Source of the DNA: Asterias amurensis
Lineage: Eukaryota; Echinodermata; Asteroidea; Forcipulatida; Asteriidae
Direction: 5' to 3'
Assembly (NCBI RefSeq): GCF_032118995.1
Contig: NC_092665.1
Coordinates: forward strand, 12,628,512 to 12,692,511
DNA: 64,000 bases
The position numbers and the translations under genes are program-made. Under the pieces are notes generated by a model. The model saw nothing but the letters and a program-made list of their open reading frames with translations, had not been told where the DNA came from and did no database searches. Shown in pieces: positions 59,551-64,000 of the stretch (positions are counted from its first letter, which is position 1; every line of letters starts with the position of its first letter).

Positions 59551-59589
59551 TTTCCTAGGACGAACGTGGGCAATTAACATAAAATGGGC
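59551..59589 (-). repeat. inverted partner of 53136-53175
   Basis: CCTAGGACGAACGTGGGCAA followed by TTAACATAAAATGGGCG is the reverse complement of the end of the left direct duplicate. It shares ACGTTCGTCC with that copy rather than ACGGCCGTCC of the copy at 60.4 kb. It closes the 6.4-kb segment that holds the methyltransferase-like gene. Confidence 0.75.
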
Positions 59590-59828
59590 GTGTTTTTGCC
59601 CGAAAAACACTCTCGTGCATGCACGAGCTTTAGTGATGACCGCAAGGGACCTTGGGCCACTGGTGGTGGCATGTGGAATGAAAATAGTTGTGGTAAATTA
59701 ATGGGGACCCACAACCTGCCATTCTTCTTCTATCGCTTCACACAATTGTGTACAGGTTGTGATGAACCAGTCTACCTCCTAATTCTTCCTCCATGGTCTA
59801 TGGAGATATACCATCCATGGTCTATTTT

Positions 59829-59995
59829 TAAACTGGGCACATTTGGTAATTATTGTCGAAGACCAGTATTTTCACTTGATTTGGTAATTATTGTCGAAGA
59901 CCAGTATTTTCACTTGATGTATCCCAACATGCATAAGATAACAAACCTGTGGAAAAAAAAAACATTATTTTTGTTGCAAAATTTTGTGTGCGCTC
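59829..59995 (-). mobile_element. MITE family C fragment with a short inner tandem duplication
   Basis: TTGGTAATTATTGTCGAAGA and the next 18 bases occur twice in a row. The fragment runs to GTGTGCGCTC, where it joins the right direct duplicate at CAGATGC, a word that is also part of the MITE. Confidence 0.7.
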
Positions 59996-60416
59996 CAGAT
60001 GCATAAGTGCTGTTTGTAATGCAGTGTACTATTAAATTTCATCAAAAAACATTCCGGACCACAACTGTTCATTATTGACCGTCAGTCTATTTTCATAATT
60101 GCCCTGCTCCCTGCCCCTCCCAACCATATCCAGACATATTTTATTGAGCAATTAAGACTTGGCAATGAAAGCAAGCGCGACGCATTTTATGGACAAAAAG
60201 GAGAGTTGTACAAATACGCAGTTTTACATGGTACTAAATATACATGTACACTGTACATGTAACATGTGTACGTGTATGCGTGTATCTGTACATGTTTAAT
60301 ATGCGTGAGTGTATTTCCACAACTATTACGTCGAAGTACGCGTGTGCATGGGAAAATGTATAGTTAACTACGCCCATTTATGTAAATTGCCCACGGCCGT
60401 CCTAGGAAAAAAAAAG
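59996..60416 (+). repeat. about 420-bp direct duplicate, right copy
   Basis: Matches 52749-53175, with small differences such as a 60236-60260 stretch that is shorter than the left copy. After the A-tract it continues into the ancestral region upstream of lectin 7. Confidence 0.8.
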
Positions 60417-61134
60417 AGAAAACGAGACTATTGCTTTTGTCATGCAACTTGGTACAGTGATTAATCAATCATCAACTACTTTGCAATTTTCTTTTTATTT
60501 GCAAGTAGTTATTATATAAAGCTTACACATTTTTGCCACTACGTCGTAAAACAACCTAAGACGGTGTTTTGTACCTTTAACGTAACGCATTTTCATTGTT
60601 TTGTTGTTGTTTGTTTTGCAACACTGGCTGCTACAATTATTAAAAAAGAATTATAGGCAAAAATATCGATAGGAATTTAAAGTAGGTCATTCTCTTCAAC
60701 TGTTGAAAATGTAATACTCATTCACTTAAAAACCCAAGTAATAACATCCAACTGTTGCTTGGTGATTGTTCCTGTCTTTTTAGGTTCTCTTTGTTTGATG
60801 TTAAAATCAGGTCATACGAAGACCTTGGACTCCAGAATCTTATTGTCTGTCAGTAAATCGTGCAGGACTGTGGGAGGATAATAGATACGGTAGTATTTAA
60901 AAACCAAGTCTGAAATCAATAAAAAGGAAGTCAGGAGAGACGTGTCGTGCTCGTGATTTTGATTCGACAGTGACTTGTTTCTAACGTGAGCTGCCTTCAT
61001 TTGCAATCTGACTCTATAACCGTCAAGTCTGGCTGCAACAAAACCTGCACTACATTACACAAATATATATTTCAAAAAGATTGCTGTCGCATTGTTTCCT
61101 ACGGGTAATATTCCTCTTAAAGTTCATTTTCGTG
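60417..61134. other. upstream region of lectin 7
   Basis: Homologous to the regions before lectins 3 and 5 (41580-42286 and the unit 2 copy). It lacks the two TGACGTCA sites seen before the MMNLA-type genes. No separate gene. Confidence 0.55.
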
Positions 61135-61872
61135 ATGGATGTTACTGGTGTTCTGTTTCTTCTGTTGGGGTTTTCTACAACCCGTGCTGCTATCTGCCCT
61201 ACTGACTGGCAGAGATACGGCGAGTCATGCTACTTGCTAAAGATACAACGTATGAACTGGACTGAAGCAAATGATACCTGCATCAATTCAAACGCAGCTC
61301 TAGCTGTGCCTAACTCGAAGACAGAACAAACTTTTATCTGGTCCATGTTCCTTGATTTCTTTAAAGGGAGTAAGCCAACTAGACATCTCTGGATCGGTTG
61401 TTATTTCAACCTGGAGGCTGGTGAATGGCAGCACTGTCCGTTGAGGGACGTGCCTAACACCTATGAGAATTGGCGGGAAGGTAACCCGGAGAATCATAAG
61501 CCTGCCACGGATTGCGTTGCTATGAACTGGAAACACAACGGTCAATGGGTTGACAGATCGTGCAGTGTTAATATTTTTGCCATCTGTGAGCTCAAAGCTG
61601 ACATCACCCCTGACTCTTTCTGCCATCAGACCGGTCACGATGGTCGCATCAAGTCCCAGTGTCTGGTCGGTCACGTCATGAAGGAGCTACGGGCTGATGG
61701 TGTGGTGTCGTGCGGGAAGGCGTGCCGATCAGAGCCCCGCTGTCGCTCCTTCAATCTGCTGATGAAGCAAGGTCCAGGGAAGATGGTTTGTCAGCTGAAC
61801 AACGCGACTCGTCATGAAGCGACTAGTGTGGATATGATTGTGAAAGATAACTGCTACTATTTCGATCTGTAG
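61135..61872 (+). CDS. lectin 7: secreted C-type lectin domain plus PAN/apple-like domain
   Basis: ATG at 61135 opens the signal peptide MDVTGVLFLLLGFSTTRAA; the open frame extends upstream but without an ATG. Total 245 residues. It is the only intact member of the MDVTG subtype. Its lectin domain starts like lectins 3 and 5 (SCYLLKIQRMNWTEAN) and then reads like lectin 6 (DFFKGSKPTRH, HKPATDCVAMNW, GQWVDR), a mosaic that suggests gene conversion. The PAN half differs mainly at its beginning (DSFCHQTGHDG) and in KACRSE, and ends NCYYFDL. The sugar loop is GNPENHKP with WVD. Probably secreted. It should show what lectins 3 and 5 looked like before their frameshift. Confidence 0.92.
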   Translation: MDVTGVLFLLLGFSTTRAAICPTDWQRYGESCYLLKIQRMNWTEANDTCINSNAALAVPNSKTEQTFIWSMFLDFFKGSKPTRHLWIGCYFNLEAGEWQHCPLRDVPNTYENWREGNPENHKPATDCVAMNWKHNGQWVDRSCSVNIFAICELKADITPDSFCHQTGHDGRIKSQCLVGHVMKELRADGVVSCGKACRSEPRCRSFNLLMKQGPGKMVCQLNNATRHEATSVDMIVKDNCYYFDL

Positions 61873-62020
61873 AGACAAATAAACAAGCTCCGTGTCGATA
61901 TCATATAAACTGTAGTGATGCTTTTGTCAACGCTTTTGTCTGATCATGTAAACTTCTTTTCAAAAATGTATTCTTAAATTTACGTTTGTTACTTTTAAAA
62001 GTGAAGATTCACATTTAGTA

Positions 62021-62402
62021 TAAGACATTGGACACTTTTGTTAATTGTTCAAGATCAGTCCTCCTGTTTGGTGTGTCTAAACACATGCATAAAATAACAA
62101 ACCTGTGAAAATTGTGAGCTCAATTGGTCGTCGAAGTTGCAAGATAATAGATGGAAGAAAAAACGACCTTGTCACACGAACTTTTTTTGCTTTCAGATGC
62201 TTGATTTCGAGACCTCAAAATCTAATTCTGAGGTCTCAAAATCAAATTCGTGGAAAATTACTTCTTTCTCGAAAACTAACTATAGAGGGAGCCGTTTCTC
62301 ACAATGTTTAATACCATCAACCTCTCCCCATTACTCGTTACCATGTACGTTTTCTGCCAATAATTATTTTGAGTAATTACCAAGGGTGTCCACTGCCGTT
62401 AA
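62021..62402 (-). mobile_element. MITE family C, full copy
   Basis: It begins AAGACATTGGACACTTTTGT and ends ACCAAGGGTGTCCACTGCCG followed by TTAA, with the central GATTTCGAGACCTCA hairpin. Non-coding, about 150 bp behind the stop of lectin 7. Confidence 0.8.
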
Positions 62403-62694
62403 GCTTGTAAATAAAGCAGGAATAGATACAAAGAGTCTCGCTAAGTATACAGTGCTGACTGAACACACATCTTTGTAAATGGGTAAGACCAAAATTAATG
62501 TTCTTCATCCCTGATGCAAATTTCCATCTATTAAATCATTCTAACAGTGTTTACCATCGACAGCTGCTATACCGGGCTCTCAAACTTAGTAAGTTTTGTT
62601 AGCAATAATTTTGTGATTTGTTATATGAATAAAACTCGTCTATCAGAGACTGTCTTGTCAAAGTAATGGTGTCTGTACTAATAATTATTATTTC
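62403..62694. other. short gene-free stretch
   Basis: AT-rich; nothing recognised. Confidence 0.4.
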
Positions 62695-62709
62695 GGGGGG
62701 GGGGGGGGC

Positions 62710-63015
62710 TAATCATACTTACTCGCAGCTAGAGCTGAATTGCGTAGGACGCGGCTACAACGTGTTCGAGAAGCAGGCATGCAAGGGCGCATTCAGCTGC
62801 CAGCCACATCAACCCATTATGACCACGGAGCACAGCCAAGATTGAATGTGTTTGATATTTCCCGAGAGAGGAAAACCGGATAGTCTGGAAAACCCTCGTG
62901 GCACAGCAGAGAACCAACGCTCATCTCAACTCAAGATGGCCCTGGCTGGCCGGGAATGAAACCGGGGTCACCATGGTGAGAGGCGAGCGCTTTACGCACA
63001 AGCCAACCTAGCCCT
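62710..63015 (-). mobile_element. tRNA-related SINE
   Basis: On the minus strand from about 63015 it reads GGTTGGCTTGTGCGTAAAGC (A box region), GCTCGCCTCTCACC (anticodon-arm region) and CCCGGTTTCATTCCCGG (B box, slightly decayed). A body of about 240 bp follows to a G-tract (plus-strand) near 62695-62708. It differs from the SINE at 6.5-6.8 kb in both head and body. Confidence 0.6.
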
Positions 63016-63350
63016 ACATAGGACTCTTTCTCTGTACACAATACAAAAGAGTAAGGCCGCCAGGGCTAAAGCCAACCGTGCCAGTCTTATTGAGAAACAT
63101 GGACATCTTTAAATAGAAACAGGGGTTTACCCACGATGATGGTACCAATTGAGATTGTGGCACATCGCCCCCAAAATGGCAATCACAAACGCCCTCTTGC
63201 GTTGCTTGTTTGAAGCGTAGAGATTCGTCTTCCCTGGTTTTCGGCGCACCCCTACTATGAAAACAAAACGTCGTACCAGGCAAAGGCGTTGGAAGTTCCC
63301 AGATGAGCTACGGGGAATTCCACTGATAACTGGGATTCTACGATGCCCAG

Positions 63351-63572
63351 GGGCCAATTTCATAGAGCTGCTTACGAAAATAGCTCGCTTATTTTTCACA
63401 TGTTACTGGCAAAAATTTCATGCCATATACATTGCTTGTGACTGGTACTTAGCTGTTATTTACTTAGCATAACAATTGAGTGGAGTCTTGTCCGGTAATC
63501 TGATTTTACTAAGCAAGGATTTTTGTGCTTAAGCAAAATTTTGTGCTTAAGCAGCTTTATGAAATTGGGCCC
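63351..63572. mobile_element. palindromic MITE, family A, third copy
   Basis: GGGCCAATTTCATAGAGCTG at the left and its complement ending TGAAATTGGGCCC at the right. The interior is more diverged than in the other two copies. The flanks on both sides are open for some distance on both strands, but I recognise no protein in them. Confidence 0.75.
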
Positions 63573-64000
63573 AGCCCTGGAGGAGCAGTGCTGCCTTGAA
63601 GACCCGATGGCAACAAATGAGAAGGCCGTTGAGATGTGCCCAATTCTAGCCAAACACTTGAGAAGAAGATGATGGACTCGAAAGTAGAATATGAAATAAT
63701 GTAAACTGGTCTATCTTGTTGTTACAACTGTTAATTTTGTATGATGCTTTTAAGAAGGAAAAAGAAGCAAGCAGTTGATGTTCTTGTCATTTTTGTATCG
63801 TGCATGTTCTTCTAAATAATTAATGACTTGCTTTCGATTTCGGCAATCTAAAAAAAAAACAAGATCAAACTGCGATTTCCTCGTCAGTATTTCAGACGGA
63901 TAAGTGTTTTTACAAAATTAGGACTTCTCGTTTTCTAAATAGGGAGTTTTGTAGGTCTCCCATCAGGGTTGGTCTTGGTCTTCCCATTAGCTTGGACATG
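63573..64000. other. window end, no gene recognised
   Basis: About 95 bases after the MITE stay open on the plus strand and then stop. The rest is AT-rich with nothing I can name. Confidence 0.35.

Overview
This is a eukaryotic window: spliced genes, AT-rich intergenic DNA, microsatellites, tRNA-derived SINEs and dozens of short palindromic transposon relics. A large animal-type polyketide synthase, secreted C-type lectin/PAN proteins and the repeat families together suggest an echinoderm. A sea star is my best guess, by inference from memory of its repeats; species not determined.

Layout. (1) 1-2.9 kb: the last three coding exons of a plus-strand gene of unknown identity, preceded by a decayed copy of one of its exons. 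(2) 2.9-9.1 kb: repeats only (two 'GGGCCC' palindromic elements, two 'CAGGCCTG' elements, a tRNA-derived SINE, and a first copy of the commonest MITE here). (3) 9.1-19.1 kb, minus strand: a near-complete type I polyketide synthase, about 2,411 residues, KS-AT-DH-MT-ER-KR-ACP without a thioesterase. Almost all of it is coded by one 6.8-kb exon; a possible 5'UTR exon lies near 22.15 kb. (4) 22.3-35.2 kb: a graveyard of non-autonomous DNA elements, many framed by TTAA, including elements nested in one another, a fold-back relic of a Tc1/mariner-like transposon, and a 1.3-kb element with repeated ACCCGAACCGGTCTAA motifs at both ends. (5) 35.2-62 kb: an array of seven intronless lectin genes (signal peptide, C-type lectin domain, PAN/apple-like domain), built from a tandem unit of about 5,525 bp. 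Two members are chimeras cut short at the same frameshift. A 6.4-kb segment carrying an intronless SAM-methyltransferase-like gene lies between the last two lectins and is bounded by short inverted repeats. (6) 62-64 kb: further MITEs and a SINE.

How the genes may work together. The PKS should make a reduced or partly reduced carbon chain whose release needs a separate enzyme. The lectins look like a secreted recognition family: their C-terminal PAN half is nearly identical between copies while the sugar-binding half varies, a pattern expected from gene conversion plus diversification. Four of them share an upstream block with two TGACGTCA sites and a TATA box. No functional link between the PKS and the lectins can be shown from sequence.

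Limits: all family names were assigned by eye, without database searches. Exon borders rest on GT-AG sites and reading-frame continuity.
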